A stretch of DNA of 64,000 nucleotides from Candidatus Phyllobacterium onerii (GTDB lineage: Bacteria > Pseudomonadota > Alphaproteobacteria > Rhizobiales > Rhizobiaceae). The stretch lies in the NCBI RefSeq assembly GCF_028331445.1, contig NZ_JAQMHX010000004.1, positions 1 to 64,000 on the forward strand, in the 5' to 3' direction. Positions 44,005-53,868 of this stretch are shown one piece after another (position 1 is the stretch's first letter; every line of letters begins with the position of its first letter). Made by a program: the position numbers and the translations under genes. The notes under the pieces are model-generated. The model ran no database searches. It had not been told where the DNA came from and saw only the letters and a list, made by a program, of their open reading frames with translations.

Positions 44005-44844
44005 TTATCCTTGCACTACGTCCTGGCGCTGCTCGCCAAGTCCCTCGATACCGAGCGTGATGACGTCGCCTTCCTTGAGGAACACATTGGGCTTTTGCCC
44101 GAGGCCGACGCCGGGAGGCGTGCCTGTCGAGATGATATCGCCGGGATGCAGGCTCATGAATTGCGAAAGGTACGACACGAGATACTTGACGCCATAGACC
44201 ATCGTTGCCGATGTACCGTTCTGGTAGCGGTGGCCATTGACATCGAGCCACATTTTCAGGTTCTGGGGATCTTCGATCTCATCCTTTGTTACCAGCCATG
44301 GGCCGGTCGGGCCAAACGTGTCGGCGCTCTTACCCTTGGTCCACTGGCCTTGGCGCTCTGCCTGAAACGCACGCTCCGATACGTCATTGATCAGGCAATA
44401 GCCGGCAACATGGTCCATCGCTTCATCTTCGCTGACATACTTTGCGTGCTTGCCGATGACAACGCCGAGTTCGACTTCCCAATCGGTCTTGAGTGAACCG
44501 CGCGGGATTTCAACGTTATCGTTAGGACCAACAATCGCCGAGGTCGCCTTCATGAAGATGATAGGCTCTGGTGGCACCGTTGCCCCCGTTTCGGCGGCAT
44601 GGTCGGAATAGTTGAGGCCGATGCAGATAAATTTCCCGGTGTCGGCCACGCAGGGTCCATAGCGATCTACGCTGACAACCGGCAGGCTCGCCGGATCGAT
44701 GGCCGCAAGTTTCTTCAGGCCCTCGGGTGAAATCGCATCGCCTGCGATGTCTTTGACGTGGGCGGAGAGATCACGCACCTTGCCGTCCTTGTCGACAAGG
44801 CCGGGCTTTTCCTGACCAACAGGACCATAGCGCAAGAGTTTCAT
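44005..44844 (-). CDS. Fumarylacetoacetase-family hydrolase (diketo-deoxy sugar acid)
   Basis: A 279-residue FAH-family enzyme. The N-terminus MKLLRYGPVGQEKPGLVDKDG and core FICIGLNYSDHAAETG, EPIIFMKATSAIVGPND, DWEVELGVVIGK (metal-binding acids) and ISTGTPPGVGLGQKP match the group that cleaves 2,4-diketo-3-deoxy-L-fuconate or -rhamnonate to pyruvate and lactate. It is the last gene of the cluster and probably does the final carbon-carbon cleavage. The exact chain length of its substrate is not decided by sequence. AAAGG precedes the ATG. Confidence 0.85.
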   Translation of the reverse strand: MKLLRYGPVGQEKPGLVDKDGKVRDLSAHVKDIAGDAISPEGLKKLAAIDPASLPVVSVDRYGPCVADTGKFICIGLNYSDHAAETGATVPPEPIIFMKATSAIVGPNDNVEIPRGSLKTDWEVELGVVIGKHAKYVSEDEAMDHVAGYCLINDVSERAFQAERQGQWTKGKSADTFGPTGPWLVTKDEIEDPQNLKMWLDVNGHRYQNGTSATMVYGVKYLVSYLSQFMSLHPGDIISTGTPPGVGLGQKPNVFLKEGDVITLGIEGLGEQRQDVVQG

Positions 44845-44869
44845 GGGATAACCTTTCTAGCTGGGAGAA

Positions 44870-45625
44870 TCAGTATGTGGCACGGCCACCGGAAATATCG
44901 AAGACGGCACCGGTCGTGAACGAGCATTCCTCGCTGGCGATCCATGTGATCAGCGATGCCAGCTCTTCGACCTTGCCGAAGCGCTGCATGGGAATTTTCG
45001 AGAGCATATAGTCGATGAATTCGGGCTTTAGCTGCTCGAGGATGGGTGTATCCACCGTGGCAGGGGTAATCGCATTGACGGTGATGCCATCGCTGACGAG
45101 CTCCTTGCCGAGCGATTTTGTCAGGCCGATTACCGCCGCTTTCGATGCGCTATAGGCCGAGGCGTTGGGGTTACCTTCCTTGCCTGCGATGGAAGCGACA
45201 TTGACGATCCGGCCGTACCCGTTCTTCTGCATTATAGGCACGACAAAGCGGTTGCAGAAGAAAAGCCCGTGGATGTTGATGTCGAAGACGCGCTTCCACT
45301 GATCGATCGGATAATCGGCAACTTTGGCGTTCGGGCCGGTGATTCCGGCAGAGCAGACCAGAATGTCGATCTTGCCGTGTTTCTCGGCTGTTTCCTTTGC
45401 AGCCTTCTCGACTTGATCCGGATCCGAGACGTCAAGCGTTACACCGTGCGTTGACGACGATCCAAGTGCGTCACGCGCCTCATCGATCTTGGCGGCATCG
45501 ACATCCCAGAGCGAAACAGTGCCGCCCTCGGACACAATTCGCTCCGCCGTCCTGAAGCCGATGCCGGAAGCGCCACCGGTAATGACCGCGTGCCGCCCCT
45601 CATAGCGCCTGATCGAATTCACCAT
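44870..45625 (-). CDS. SDR family dehydrogenase (2-keto-3-deoxy sugar acid C4 type)
   Basis: A 251-residue classical SDR with NAD site AVITGGASGIGFRTAERI, SAGI, catalytic Ser in VNVASIAGKEGN and Y-x-x-x-K in AYSASKAAVIG, and the C-terminal TGAVFDISGGRATY. An acidic residue after the second strand (LWDVDAAK) suggests NAD over NADP. Placed between the FAH-type hydrolase and the dehydratase, it would oxidise C4 of the 2-keto-3-deoxy acid to the diketo compound. GGAGAGCAGGA precedes the ATG. Confidence 0.85.
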   Translation of the reverse strand: MVNSIRRYEGRHAVITGGASGIGFRTAERIVSEGGTVSLWDVDAAKIDEARDALGSSSTHGVTLDVSDPDQVEKAAKETAEKHGKIDILVCSAGITGPNAKVADYPIDQWKRVFDINIHGLFFCNRFVVPIMQKNGYGRIVNVASIAGKEGNPNASAYSASKAAVIGLTKSLGKELVSDGITVNAITPATVDTPILEQLKPEFIDYMLSKIPMQRFGKVEELASLITWIASEECSFTTGAVFDISGGRATY

Positions 45626-45642
45626 ATTTCCTGCTCTCCAGG

Positions 45643-47445
45643 TCAGTGATTATCGCGGGGCAGACCTTTGGTCTGGGCGACGCGCTGATATTTCACGGCT
45701 GGCTTCAGCACCATGCCCTCATCGAGCTGGCCGACCATACTGCGCTGGATTTCCTGCCAAGGCGTCTGGCTTGCCGGATATTTGTAACCGCCTGCCGCGA
45801 TCAGATCGTCCTTGCGCTTTTGCAACTCCTCGTCGTCGATCAGAATATTCGCCGTGCCCTTGTTGAGATCGATACGCAGATGATCGCCGGAGCGTACCAG
45901 CGCCAAGCCGCCATTCACTGCCGCTTCCGGTGAAGCATTGAGGATGGACGGCGAGCCGGACGTTCCCGACTGACGCCCGTCACCGAGGCAGGGCAGCGCA
46001 TGGATCCCCTTCTTCAGAAGGTAAGCCGGAGGTTGCATGTTCACGACCTCCGCCGCGCCCGGATAACCGATCGGCCCGGTGCCACGCATGATCAGAATGC
46101 TGTTCTCGTTAAGAGCAAGCTTTGGATCATCAATGCGGTGGTGATAGTCCTCTGGCCCGTCGAATACTTCGGCAATGCCTTCGAACGCTTCCGGATCGTC
46201 CGGGTTGGACAGATAGCGCTCGCGGAACTCTTCGGAAATCACGCTGGTCTTCATGATGGCGCTATCGAAGAGGTTGCCCTTCAAATTGATAAACCCGGCC
46301 TTCTTTTTCAGCGGCGCATCGTAGGTCTTGATGACGTCCGTGTTGAGATTTTCGGCGTTTTCGCAGTTTGTGCCGATGCTCTGGCCATTGACGGTCAGTG
46401 CACCCGGATGTGGCAGCTTGCGGGCTTTCATCAACTCCGCAACAACGGCGGGCACGCCCCCCGCACGGTGGTAATCTTCGCCGAGATATTCGCCTGCCGG
46501 CTGTAGGTTGACCAGCAGCGGCACATCGTGGCCGATAGCCTGCCAGTCGTCATTGTCAAGTGGAATGTCGAGGTGGCGGGCGATGGCGTTCAGGTGGATT
46601 GGTGCATTTGTCGAACCGCCAATGGCCGAATTGATAACGATGGCGTTTTCGAATGCCGCGCGGGTCATGATATCCGAGGGCTTCAGATCTTCCCACACCA
46701 TATCGACGATGCGCTTGCCGGTGTCATACGCGATCTGTCCGCGCTCACGGTAAGGCGCCGGTATCGCAGCGCCGCCGGGCAATTCCATGCCGAGCGCTTC
46801 AGCGAGTGAATTCATCGTGGTCGCCGTGCCCATCGTGTTGCAATAGCCAACCGAGGGAGCCGACGATGCGACGATGTCCATGAACTGGTCATAGTTGATT
46901 TCGCCCGATGTAAGTTTCTCGCGCGATTTCCAGACGATCGTGCCGGACCCGGTGCGTTCGCCGCGATGCCAGCCGTTCAGCATCGGTCCGACAGAAAGCG
47001 CGATCGCAGGGATATTGACGGTCGCCGCGCCCATCAGCATGGCCGGGGTGGTCTTGTCGCAGCCGATAGTCAGAACGACGCCGTCCAGCGGATAGCCGAA
47101 CAGCACTTCAACGAGGCCTAGATAGGCAAGGTTGCGGTCAAGCGCAGCACCTGGGCGCTTGCCGGTTTCCTGGATCGGATGCACCGGAAACTCGAAAGGA
47201 ATTCCGCCAGCCGCAATGATGCCATCACGCACACGCTTGGCCAGCTCGATATGATGGCGGTTACACGGCGACAGGTCGGAGCCGGTCTGCGCGATGCCGA
47301 TTATCGGCTTGCCCGATTGCAGCTCGGCGCGGGTCAAGCCGTAGTTCAGGTAGCGCTCCAGATAGAGCGCCGTCATCCCCGGATTGTCAGGATTGTCAAA
47401 CCACTCCTGCGAGCGAAGTTTTTTCGGGGTGTGGGAAGTCGTCAT
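45643..47445 (-). CDS. IlvD/Edd-family sugar-acid dehydratase
   Basis: A 600-residue Fe-S dehydratase of the pentonate (arabinonate/xylonate) dehydratase group. It has [20 protein letters not shown] at the N-terminus, [39 protein letters not shown] and [19 protein letters not shown]. Members remove water from an aldonate to give a 2-keto-3-deoxy acid, the entry step of this cluster. The ATG at 47445 is chosen over an upstream in-frame start that overlaps the permease gene. The stereochemistry and carbon number of the substrate are not known. Confidence 0.87.
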   Translation of the reverse strand: MTTSHTPKKLRSQEWFDNPDNPGMTALYLERYLNYGLTRAELQSGKPIIGIAQTGSDLSPCNRHHIELAKRVRDGIIAAGGIPFEFPVHPIQETGKRPGAALDRNLAYLGLVEVLFGYPLDGVVLTIGCDKTTPAMLMGAATVNIPAIALSVGPMLNGWHRGERTGSGTIVWKSREKLTSGEINYDQFMDIVASSAPSVGYCNTMGTATTMNSLAEALGMELPGGAAIPAPYRERGQIAYDTGKRIVDMVWEDLKPSDIMTRAAFENAIVINSAIGGSTNAPIHLNAIARHLDIPLDNDDWQAIGHDVPLLVNLQPAGEYLGEDYHRAGGVPAVVAELMKARKLPHPGALTVNGQSIGTNCENAENLNTDVIKTYDAPLKKKAGFINLKGNLFDSAIMKTSVISEEFRERYLSNPDDPEAFEGIAEVFDGPEDYHHRIDDPKLALNENSILIMRGTGPIGYPGAAEVVNMQPPAYLLKKGIHALPCLGDGRQSGTSGSPSILNASPEAAVNGGLALVRSGDHLRIDLNKGTANILIDDEELQKRKDDLIAAGGYKYPASQTPWQEIQRSMVGQLDEGMVLKPAVKYQRVAQTKGLPRDNH

Positions 47446-47468
47446 TGCAAGGAGCTCCTGGGTGTCCG

Positions 47469-48368
47469 CTATTCCTTGACCGCGCCGGTCATGGAAGAGA
47501 CGTAATAGTCGACAAAGAATGAGTAGAGAATGACGACCGGCAGCGACCCGAAAAGTGCGCCTGCCATCAGTGAGCCCCACTCGAAAACATCACCTCGCAC
47601 CAGTTCCGTCAGGACGCCAACCGGGACAGTCTTGTTTTCCGAGGATTGGATGAAGGTCAGTGCATAAATGAACTCATTCCACGACAAAGTGAAGGCAAAA
47701 ATACCAGCCGAGATCAATCCCGGTACCGCCAGCGGCAATATGACCTTGACGAGGATCTGCCAACGCGACGCGCCATCCACCAGTGCGCTTTCCTCAAGCT
47801 CGAACGGGATCGAACGGAAGTAGCCCATCAGCAGCCAGGTGCAGAAGGGAATAAGGAAGGTCGGGTAGGTGAAGATCAGCGCGAGTTTCGTGTCATAGAT
47901 GCCAAACTTGAAGACGATGACTGCGAGTGGAATAAACAGGATCGACGGCGGCACCAGATAGGCGAGGAAGATCAAAAGGCCGACTGGACGCGATCCGGAG
48001 AACCGCACTCGCTCGATAGCATAGGCCGCAAGAACGGAGGCCACCAGAGATAGCGCAGTGGCACACACCGCAACGACCAGTGTGTTCCATAGCCAGCCTG
48101 GGTAGGATGTCTCGAACAGCAGGTATTTGATGTGGTCGAGCGTCGGCTTCACGACCCAGAACGGACTGAAATTATTATAGTCCGTCAGCTGCGAGTTTGG
48201 TTTTACCGCCGTGATCGCCATCCAGTAGAACGGGAATATCAGCACGAAGACAAAGATGGCGAGCGGCAGGTACAGGACGACTATGCGCCGCGGCAGCCGA
48301 TTGAGATAGCTCATGCCCTGCGCGTCGTCGGTGAGAATATGCGGGTTGGTCTGTTCGGTAATGCTCAT
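47469..48368 (-). CDS. CUT1 sugar ABC importer permease (MalG-like)
   Basis: A 299-residue permease with six membrane segments and the coupling loop [26 protein letters not shown]. The N-terminal [24 protein letters not shown] is typical of MalG-type subunits. The ATG at 48368 follows GGGGGAA. It partners with the permease gene 13 bases upstream. Confidence 0.9.
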   Translation of the reverse strand: MSITEQTNPHILTDDAQGMSYLNRLPRRIVVLYLPLAIFVFVLIFPFYWMAITAVKPNSQLTDYNNFSPFWVVKPTLDHIKYLLFETSYPGWLWNTLVVAVCATALSLVASVLAAYAIERVRFSGSRPVGLLIFLAYLVPPSILFIPLAVIVFKFGIYDTKLALIFTYPTFLIPFCTWLLMGYFRSIPFELEESALVDGASRWQILVKVILPLAVPGLISAGIFAFTLSWNEFIYALTFIQSSENKTVPVGVLTELVRGDVFEWGSLMAGALFGSLPVVILYSFFVDYYVSSMTGAVKE

Positions 48369-48381
48369 GTTCGTTTCCCCC

Positions 48382-49314
48382 TCAATCCTGTCCACCCTGT
48401 TGCCATTTGCGGCGCTGCAGGCCGAAAAATGAGAACAGGATCGATGCAAGCAGGAACGGGATCATGGCAACGGCAATCGCCGCACCTTCGCCAAGTTGAC
48501 CGCCGGGTATGCCGCGCTGGAACGAGAGTGTTGCCATCAGGTGGGTGGCGTTGACCGGCCCACCCTTGGTCAGGACGTAGATAAGCTGAAAGTCGGTGAA
48601 GGTGAACAGCACCGAGAACGTCATCACCACCGCAATGATCGGCGTCAGCATGGGCAGCGTGATGAAGCGGAAACGCTGCCACCCGGTCGCCCCATCAAGG
48701 GACGCTGCCTCGTGCAGCGATTGCGGGATGGTCTGAAGCCCGGCGAGCAGCGAAATCGCGACGAAGGGGATACCGCGCCAGACATTGGCCGCGATCACCG
48801 AAGCGCGCGCGTTGTTGGGATCGCCAAGGAAATTGATCGGGCTGTGGATCCAGCCGAGTTTCATCAATGACCAGGAAATGATCGAGAACTGCGCATCATA
48901 AATCCACCAGAATGCGAGGGCCGAAAGGACAGTCGGAACCACCCATGGCAGAAGAATAATGGCGCGGAAGAACGACTTGAACGGCAGATGTTCGTTGAGA
49001 ATCAATGCCAGCCAGAGGCCGAGGCCGAATTTGAGGATCGAGGCGATGAGCGTGTAGAAAATCGTATTATACACCGCCATCCAAAAAACTGAATCGCGGG
49101 CGAGCGCCTCATAGTTTTCGAGCCCAATGAAAATACCTTCCCTGCCTATTGTCGTGTCGGTAAAGCCGAGCCAGACGCCGAGGCCGAGCGGATAAGTCAA
49201 GAAGCACAGGAGAAAGACGGCCGCCGGCAGCATGAAAAACAAGCCGACGGCGGTATTGCTCCGGGCGATATTTCCGAAGGCCAAGGGCTGCTTCGCAGTT
49301 GTCGTCATTGTCAT
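48382..49314 (-). CDS. CUT1 sugar ABC importer permease (MalF-like)
   Basis: A 310-residue permease with six or seven membrane spans. The first span FFMLPAAVFLLCFLTYPLG is followed by a periplasmic loop, and the EAA loop is HEAASLDGATGWQRFRFITLP. It forms a heterodimer with the MalG-like subunit encoded next. Confidence 0.9.
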   Translation of the reverse strand: MTMTTTAKQPLAFGNIARSNTAVGLFFMLPAAVFLLCFLTYPLGLGVWLGFTDTTIGREGIFIGLENYEALARDSVFWMAVYNTIFYTLIASILKFGLGLWLALILNEHLPFKSFFRAIILLPWVVPTVLSALAFWWIYDAQFSIISWSLMKLGWIHSPINFLGDPNNARASVIAANVWRGIPFVAISLLAGLQTIPQSLHEAASLDGATGWQRFRFITLPMLTPIIAVVMTFSVLFTFTDFQLIYVLTKGGPVNATHLMATLSFQRGIPGGQLGEGAAIAVAMIPFLLASILFSFFGLQRRKWQQGGQD

Positions 49315-49350
49315 CGGATATCTCCGGTTGCCGAATTAGCTTAGTGAGTT

Positions 49351-49382
49351 GGCTTCCGCTGCCTTTCGGGACAGCGGAAGCC
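49351..49382. other. Intercistronic stem-loop after the binding-protein gene
   Basis: GGCTTCCGCTG and CAGCGGAAGCC form a perfect 11-base stem with a 10-base loop, 11 bases after the stop of the binding-protein gene on the minus strand. In ABC operons such hairpins often protect the binding-protein message and lower expression of the permeases. No T-run follows. Confidence 0.55.
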
Positions 49383-49393
49383 AGTCTTGTTGC

Positions 49394-50707
49394 CTAGACC
49401 TTGTAGTAGCGGTTCGCCCGCTTCTCGGCCTGGGCGATGGCGTCTTCTGGCGTCATCTGGCCGGTAACGGCCGTGGCGTACATATCCACGAGCACGTAGT
49501 CGGCCATGGTTCCCGCCGAGGCTGCGCCAAGCGGGCCGGCATAGCCGTTCGGCCGAAGCGTTCCGGAAGCCTTGGCATAGGCGGCATGGATCGGATTAGC
49601 GGTCCACACCGGATTGGCGGCGAACTCCTTCAATGGCTGGCAGCAATAGGCGCTGGCACCCTCGATCCAGGCATTCATGTTATCGGCCTGATACATGAAC
49701 TGCAGATAGGCTTTCGCGGCCTCCGGATATTTGGTGTGCTTGAAGATCGAAATCGTCGATGTCTGGTGCAGCTCGACCGATTGACCAACGGGCCCGATCG
49801 GCAGGTTGGTCGAGCGCATGTCGTCGGCGATCGCCTTCATCGCGGGATCCTTCACGGCCGCGTAGTAAACCGACACGCCATTGGCCGTCAGTGACACCTG
49901 ACCGGCAAGGAATGCGCGATTGTTGTTGACGTCCTGCCAGCTCTCCGTACCTGGAATGAAGGTCTTGTAGAGCTCCTGCGCATATTTGACAGATGCCAGC
50001 GTCTCGGGGCTGTTGATTACCACCTTGCCGCCTTCATCCACCATCTTGCCGCCATGACTCCAGAGCAGCCAATGGGCATAGTTGTTGCCGTCGCCGACCG
50101 CCTTGCCGTGCGGGAAGCCCGCCGGGGTTCCCTTTGCCTGCATGGCCTTGCAAAGCTCGAGGAAACCAGCCGTATCTTTCGGGAATTCGCTGAAACCGGC
50201 AGCCTTCATGTGGCTATCGCGATAGACGACCGCGTTACCGATGGCACAGAGCGGCAATGCGATGAACTTGCCGTCGCGCTTGGCATAGCCTTCGAGGCCT
50301 GGATACCAGCCGCCGTGTGCCCCACCAAGATATTCGCCAAGCTCGGTCACGTCGACGAGCTTGTCCGGATATTGCTGCGGATCATCGAACCAGCTCATGA
50401 CCATGTCCGGGCCGGAGCCGACATTGGCCGCAACGGCAGCCTTCGGGCGAACGTCTTCCCAGCTCTCCTTGTCGATGCGCACCTGAACGCCGGTGGCGTC
50501 GGTGAACTTCTTTGTGTTGGCGAGCCATGCGGCTTCTTCAGCCGGGACAAACGGCACCCAGCGCAGGAGGCGAAGGGTTGCGCCCTCTTCCGGTTTGTAG
50601 GCGGGCGCCGATTGCGCGAAGGCCGGCGTGAGACCGAACCGGTTCAGTCCAGCTGCTGCAACGAGCCCGGCAGATGCGCCGAGTAGGTGTCTTCTGTTGA
50701 TGGTCAT
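49394..50707 (-). CDS. Sugar ABC importer substrate-binding protein
   Basis: A 437-residue family 1 solute-binding protein. The N-terminus MTINRRHLLGASAGLVAAAG has paired arginines before a mild hydrophobic stretch, suggesting export by Tat, with cleavage after TPAFA. The mature part has DMVMSWFDDPQQYPDKLVDV and GDGNNYAHWLLWSHGGKMVDE. GGAGGA precedes the ATG. The ligand is presumably the sugar or sugar acid broken down by the neighbouring enzymes. Confidence 0.88.
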   Translation of the reverse strand: MTINRRHLLGASAGLVAAAGLNRFGLTPAFAQSAPAYKPEEGATLRLLRWVPFVPAEEAAWLANTKKFTDATGVQVRIDKESWEDVRPKAAVAANVGSGPDMVMSWFDDPQQYPDKLVDVTELGEYLGGAHGGWYPGLEGYAKRDGKFIALPLCAIGNAVVYRDSHMKAAGFSEFPKDTAGFLELCKAMQAKGTPAGFPHGKAVGDGNNYAHWLLWSHGGKMVDEGGKVVINSPETLASVKYAQELYKTFIPGTESWQDVNNNRAFLAGQVSLTANGVSVYYAAVKDPAMKAIADDMRSTNLPIGPVGQSVELHQTSTISIFKHTKYPEAAKAYLQFMYQADNMNAWIEGASAYCCQPLKEFAANPVWTANPIHAAYAKASGTLRPNGYAGPLGAASAGTMADYVLVDMYATAVTGQMTPEDAIAQAEKRANRYYKV

Positions 50708-50796
50708 TGATGCTCCTCCATTTAACGACCGGATAAACTAGAAAGGCTTGTTCAAAATGCTCCCGCATTCCGGGCCTGGTTGCGGGGAATCGTATC

Positions 50797-50826
50797 CGGC
50801 ATCTGCACCCCGACTGGCAGATGCCG
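50797..50826. terminator. Stem-loop after the ABC ATPase gene
   Basis: CGGCATCTGC and GCAGATGCCG form a perfect 10-base stem around a 10-base loop, 7 bases after the ATPase stop on the minus strand. There is no T-run; it may be an attenuating or stabilising hairpin rather than a full terminator. Confidence 0.45.
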
Positions 50827-50833
50827 TTTAGCT

Positions 50834-51898
50834 TTAGGCCAAGCGCTTGCCCGTCTCTGCATCGAACAGATATGTCGCCTCCGCGTGGATCGACAGGCCG
50901 ACAGTTTCGCCGGGTTTCGCACTGATGCGCTGATGGAACACACCGGTAATGAGATCACCGCCAACACGCATGATCATCTGGGTTTCCGACCCGGTTGGCT
51001 CGATGACCACCACTTCGGCCGGGATACCGCCATTTGCAATTGTCATGTGTTCGGGGCGTAGACCATAGATCAGCGCGCGGCCCTTGGCGCTTTCCGGTGC
51101 CTTCACTACAGGCAGGACGATGCCCTTTTCCGTCGTAAATTTCTGCCCATCGTTCGGATCAAGCTTACCCTTGATCATGTTCATCGCCGGCGAGCCGATG
51201 AAGCTTGCCACGAAAAGATTGGCTGGCTGGTCATAAAGCTCGAGCGGTGCGCCGATCTGTTCGACCAGGCCGTCATGCATCACCACGATCTTGTCGGCCA
51301 TGGTCATGGCTTCGATCTGGTCATGCGTGACATAGACGGTGGTTGTTTTCAGGCGCTGGTGCAATTCCTTGATTTCCGCGCGCATGGCGACGCGCAGCTT
51401 GGCATCGAGGTTGGATAGCGGCTCATCGAACAGGAAGACCTGCGGATCGCGCACGATGGCGCGGCCCATGGCAACGCGCTGGCGCTGACCGCCGGAGAGC
51501 TGGCGTGGAAAGCGGTCGAGCAGCGGCGAGAGTCCCAGGATCTCCGCTGCGGGCTTCACACGCTTGTCGACCTCCGACTTTGGCGCTCCCTTCAGCTTCA
51601 GGGAAAAGGCCATATTGTCGGCGACGGTCATATGCGGATAGAGCGCATAGTTCTGAAACACCATGGCAATATCACGCTCTTTCGGCGCGAGGTTGTTGAC
51701 CACCTTTCCGCCGATCTTGATCTCGCCCGCAGAGATGTTCTCAAGCCCCGCCAGCATGCGCAGCAATGTGGACTTGCCGCAGCCGGAAGGCCCGACGAGA
51801 ATGACGAATTCGCCGTCGGCGATCTCGATATCTACACCCTTGATAACCGGGTGTGTCCCGAATGATTTTCGTACATTGGCGAATTCAACCGATGCCAT
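50834..51898 (-). CDS. Sugar ABC importer ATPase (UgpC/MsmK type)
   Basis: A 354-residue ATPase: Walker [10 protein letters not shown] at about 37-45, Q-loop VFQNYALYP, signature [14 protein letters not shown], Walker [13 protein letters not shown] and switch [10 protein letters not shown]. The C-terminal 120 residues are the MalK-type regulatory domain ([26 protein letters not shown]). GGAGGAG precedes the ATG. All four parts of the importer are therefore present in this cluster. Confidence 0.92.
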   Translation of the reverse strand: MASVEFANVRKSFGTHPVIKGVDIEIADGEFVILVGPSGCGKSTLLRMLAGLENISAGEIKIGGKVVNNLAPKERDIAMVFQNYALYPHMTVADNMAFSLKLKGAPKSEVDKRVKPAAEILGLSPLLDRFPRQLSGGQRQRVAMGRAIVRDPQVFLFDEPLSNLDAKLRVAMRAEIKELHQRLKTTTVYVTHDQIEAMTMADKIVVMHDGLVEQIGAPLELYDQPANLFVASFIGSPAMNMIKGKLDPNDGQKFTTEKGIVLPVVKAPESAKGRALIYGLRPEHMTIANGGIPAEVVVIEPTGSETQMIMRVGGDLITGVFHQRISAKPGETVGLSIHAEATYLFDAETGKRLA

Positions 51899-51959
51899 GC
51901 CTTCTCCTCCAAAATTCTGTGAGACAACGTTTTTCGAAAAATCGCTGTCGAAATATGTT

Positions 51960-52733
51960 TTAGCCGCGTCCGACGAGCGGCATCTTCGTCGCCATGATCG
52001 TCATCGTCAGCACATTGGCCTCCAACGGCAAGCTGGCCATATGCACTACCGCATCGCCGATATAATGCGCCGGTATGGTTGGCTCGCTGGCGGTTTCGCC
52101 ATTGGCTTGTAACACGCCGGTTGCCATCTTCGATGTCATCTCGGTTGTGGCATTGCCGATATCGATCTGACCGCAGGCAATGTCGAATGGTCTGCCGTCC
52201 AGCGCTGTCGACTTGGTCAGGCCGGTAACGGCATGTTTCGTTGCCGTATAGGGCGCGGAATTCGGCCGCGGCGTCTGTGCCGAAATCGAGCCATTGTTGA
52301 TGATGCGTCCACCACGTGGTGTTTGCGCTTTCATCAATTTCATTGCCTGTTGAGTACACAGGAAAACACCGGTGAGATTGGCGCCGACAATCGAATTCCA
52401 ATGATCGAAGGTCAGTTCTTCCATCGGGATATTCGGAACATTGACCCCTGCATTGTTGATGAGCAGGTCGAGCCGCCCGAACCCGGATTTGATTGCTTCA
52501 AAAAGCGCCGCGACCGATTTCGGATCGCTGACATCCGCAGAAATGGCTTTTACGGTGCCGCCTGTTTCGGTCCCCAATGCCCTGGCGGCATCCTCCAGTA
52601 CATCCTTGCGGCGACCGGAAATCACGACCGTATAACCTGCGCCAAGCAGCGCCGTGGTAATCGCCTTGCCCACGCCGGTGCCGCCGCCAGTAACCAGCGC
52701 GATCTTGCCTTTGCCTGAATCCTCTTTACTCAT
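51960..52733 (-). CDS. SDR family oxidoreductase
   Basis: A 257-residue SDR with cofactor motif [27 protein letters not shown], Ser in [14 protein letters not shown] and Y-x-x-x-K in [11 protein letters not shown]. It has SGRRKDVL after the second strand, suggesting NADP. It starts in an ATGA overlap with the DenD-like gene, so the two act together, perhaps oxidising the imported sugar or its acid. The exact reaction is not determined. Confidence 0.83.
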   Translation of the reverse strand: MSKEDSGKGKIALVTGGGTGVGKAITTALLGAGYTVVISGRRKDVLEDAARALGTETGGTVKAISADVSDPKSVAALFEAIKSGFGRLDLLINNAGVNVPNIPMEELTFDHWNSIVGANLTGVFLCTQQAMKLMKAQTPRGGRIINNGSISAQTPRPNSAPYTATKHAVTGLTKSTALDGRPFDIACGQIDIGNATTEMTSKMATGVLQANGETASEPTIPAHYIGDAVVHMASLPLEANVLTMTIMATKMPLVGRG

Positions 52734-53719
52734 GCCGCAACGTTCCCGCCGAGTTCATCTTCGATATGTACCTTGATGATATCGTCAAAGACAGTTTCTG
52801 CTTTGAAGCCAAGCTTCGCCGCACGCGTGGTGTCGAAATCCGTCGCCCAACCGGAGACGATTTTCTGGATTGTTGCATCGGGTTGGCGGCGGATCAGCTT
52901 GACCGCCTTGTCACCGGCCACGCGGCGCAGCGCGGCGATTTCCTCGCCGACGAGCGCCGAAAGCCCGGGCATGGAAAGATTGCGGCGTGCACCGACCTTG
53001 TCGAGATCGAGCGTGGCGGCGTGGATGAAGAACCCGACGGCAGCGCGCGGACTGGCAAACCAGTGGCGTACACTCTCATCGACCGGAAGTATTGCTTCCT
53101 GGCCTACCAAGGGTTCGCGCAGAATATTGGAAAAGAAACCGGACGCCGCCTTGTTGGGCTTGCCCGGACGAATGCAGATAGTCGGCAAACGAATGCCGAT
53201 CCCGTCGAAGAAACCACGGCGGCTGTAGTCCGACAGAAGCAGTTCGGAAATCGCCTTCTGCGTGCCGTAGCTTGTCAGTGGGGTTGTGAAAAACTCGTCG
53301 CCGATCTTCTCCGGAAACGGCGTTCCGAACACGGCGATCGATGAGGCAAATACCACGCGGGGCTTGTAGGGAGCATTTCGGCTTTCCAGCCGGATCGCCT
53401 CGAACAGCGCGCGCGTGCCGTCGAGATTGACTTTGTAGCCTTTCTCGAAGTCGGCTTCGGCTTCACCTGAGACGATGGCGGCGAGATGGAAGATCATGTC
53501 CGGACGGCTTGCGATCAATGATTCCGCGACGCCAGCGTCCGAGAGGTCTGCCGCCTTGGTCACGGAAATGTCAGCAAAGGATCCGGGCGCGGCCGGTTCG
53601 ATGACGTCGACCAGTGTCAGCCTGTCGATGTCTCCGCCCAAAGAGCCGGGCTCTGCAGCGATCCTGTCGAGCAATTTGCGGCCAACCATTCCGGCTGCAC
53701 CGATCACCAAAACATGCAT
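52730..53719 (-). CDS. denD: NAD-dependent epimerase/dehydratase family, D-erythronate dehydrogenase-like
   Basis: A 329-residue extended SDR. It begins [20 protein letters not shown] (NAD site), has [22 protein letters not shown], Ser in [11 protein letters not shown] and Y-x-x-x-K in [16 protein letters not shown], and ends with a C-terminal region typical of DenD. DenD oxidises D-erythronate at C2 in four-carbon acid breakdown. The similarity is to the family; here the context is a longer-chain sugar-acid cluster, so the substrate may differ. GGGAGGA precedes the ATG. Confidence 0.75.
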   Translation of the reverse strand: MHVLVIGAAGMVGRKLLDRIAAEPGSLGGDIDRLTLVDVIEPAAPGSFADISVTKAADLSDAGVAESLIASRPDMIFHLAAIVSGEAEADFEKGYKVNLDGTRALFEAIRLESRNAPYKPRVVFASSIAVFGTPFPEKIGDEFFTTPLTSYGTQKAISELLLSDYSRRGFFDGIGIRLPTICIRPGKPNKAASGFFSNILREPLVGQEAILPVDESVRHWFASPRAAVGFFIHAATLDLDKVGARRNLSMPGLSALVGEEIAALRRVAGDKAVKLIRRQPDATIQKIVSGWATDFDTTRAAKLGFKAETVFDDIIKVHIEDELGGNVAA

Positions 53720-53821
53720 ACGAAGAAGTCCTCCCTGCGAGCCCCTCCCGGGCTCGTCGCACTAATATATAAGAACGTGGCGCAAAGTTATGCACACTGA
53801 CTAGCATTCATCAAGCCTTTT

Positions 53822-53837
53822 ATGGTAGCGCTGTCAT
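53822..53837. promoter_or_regulatory. LacI-type operator-like palindrome
   Basis: ATGGTAGC-GCTGTCAT has six of eight arm positions paired and a central GC step, as in LacI/GalR operators. It lies 32 bases before the LacI-family gene and in the divergent promoter region of the sugar-acid cluster. Binding is inferred. Confidence 0.5.
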
Positions 53838-53868
53838 AAATCTTGTCAATCGCACTGGATTGGTGCCT

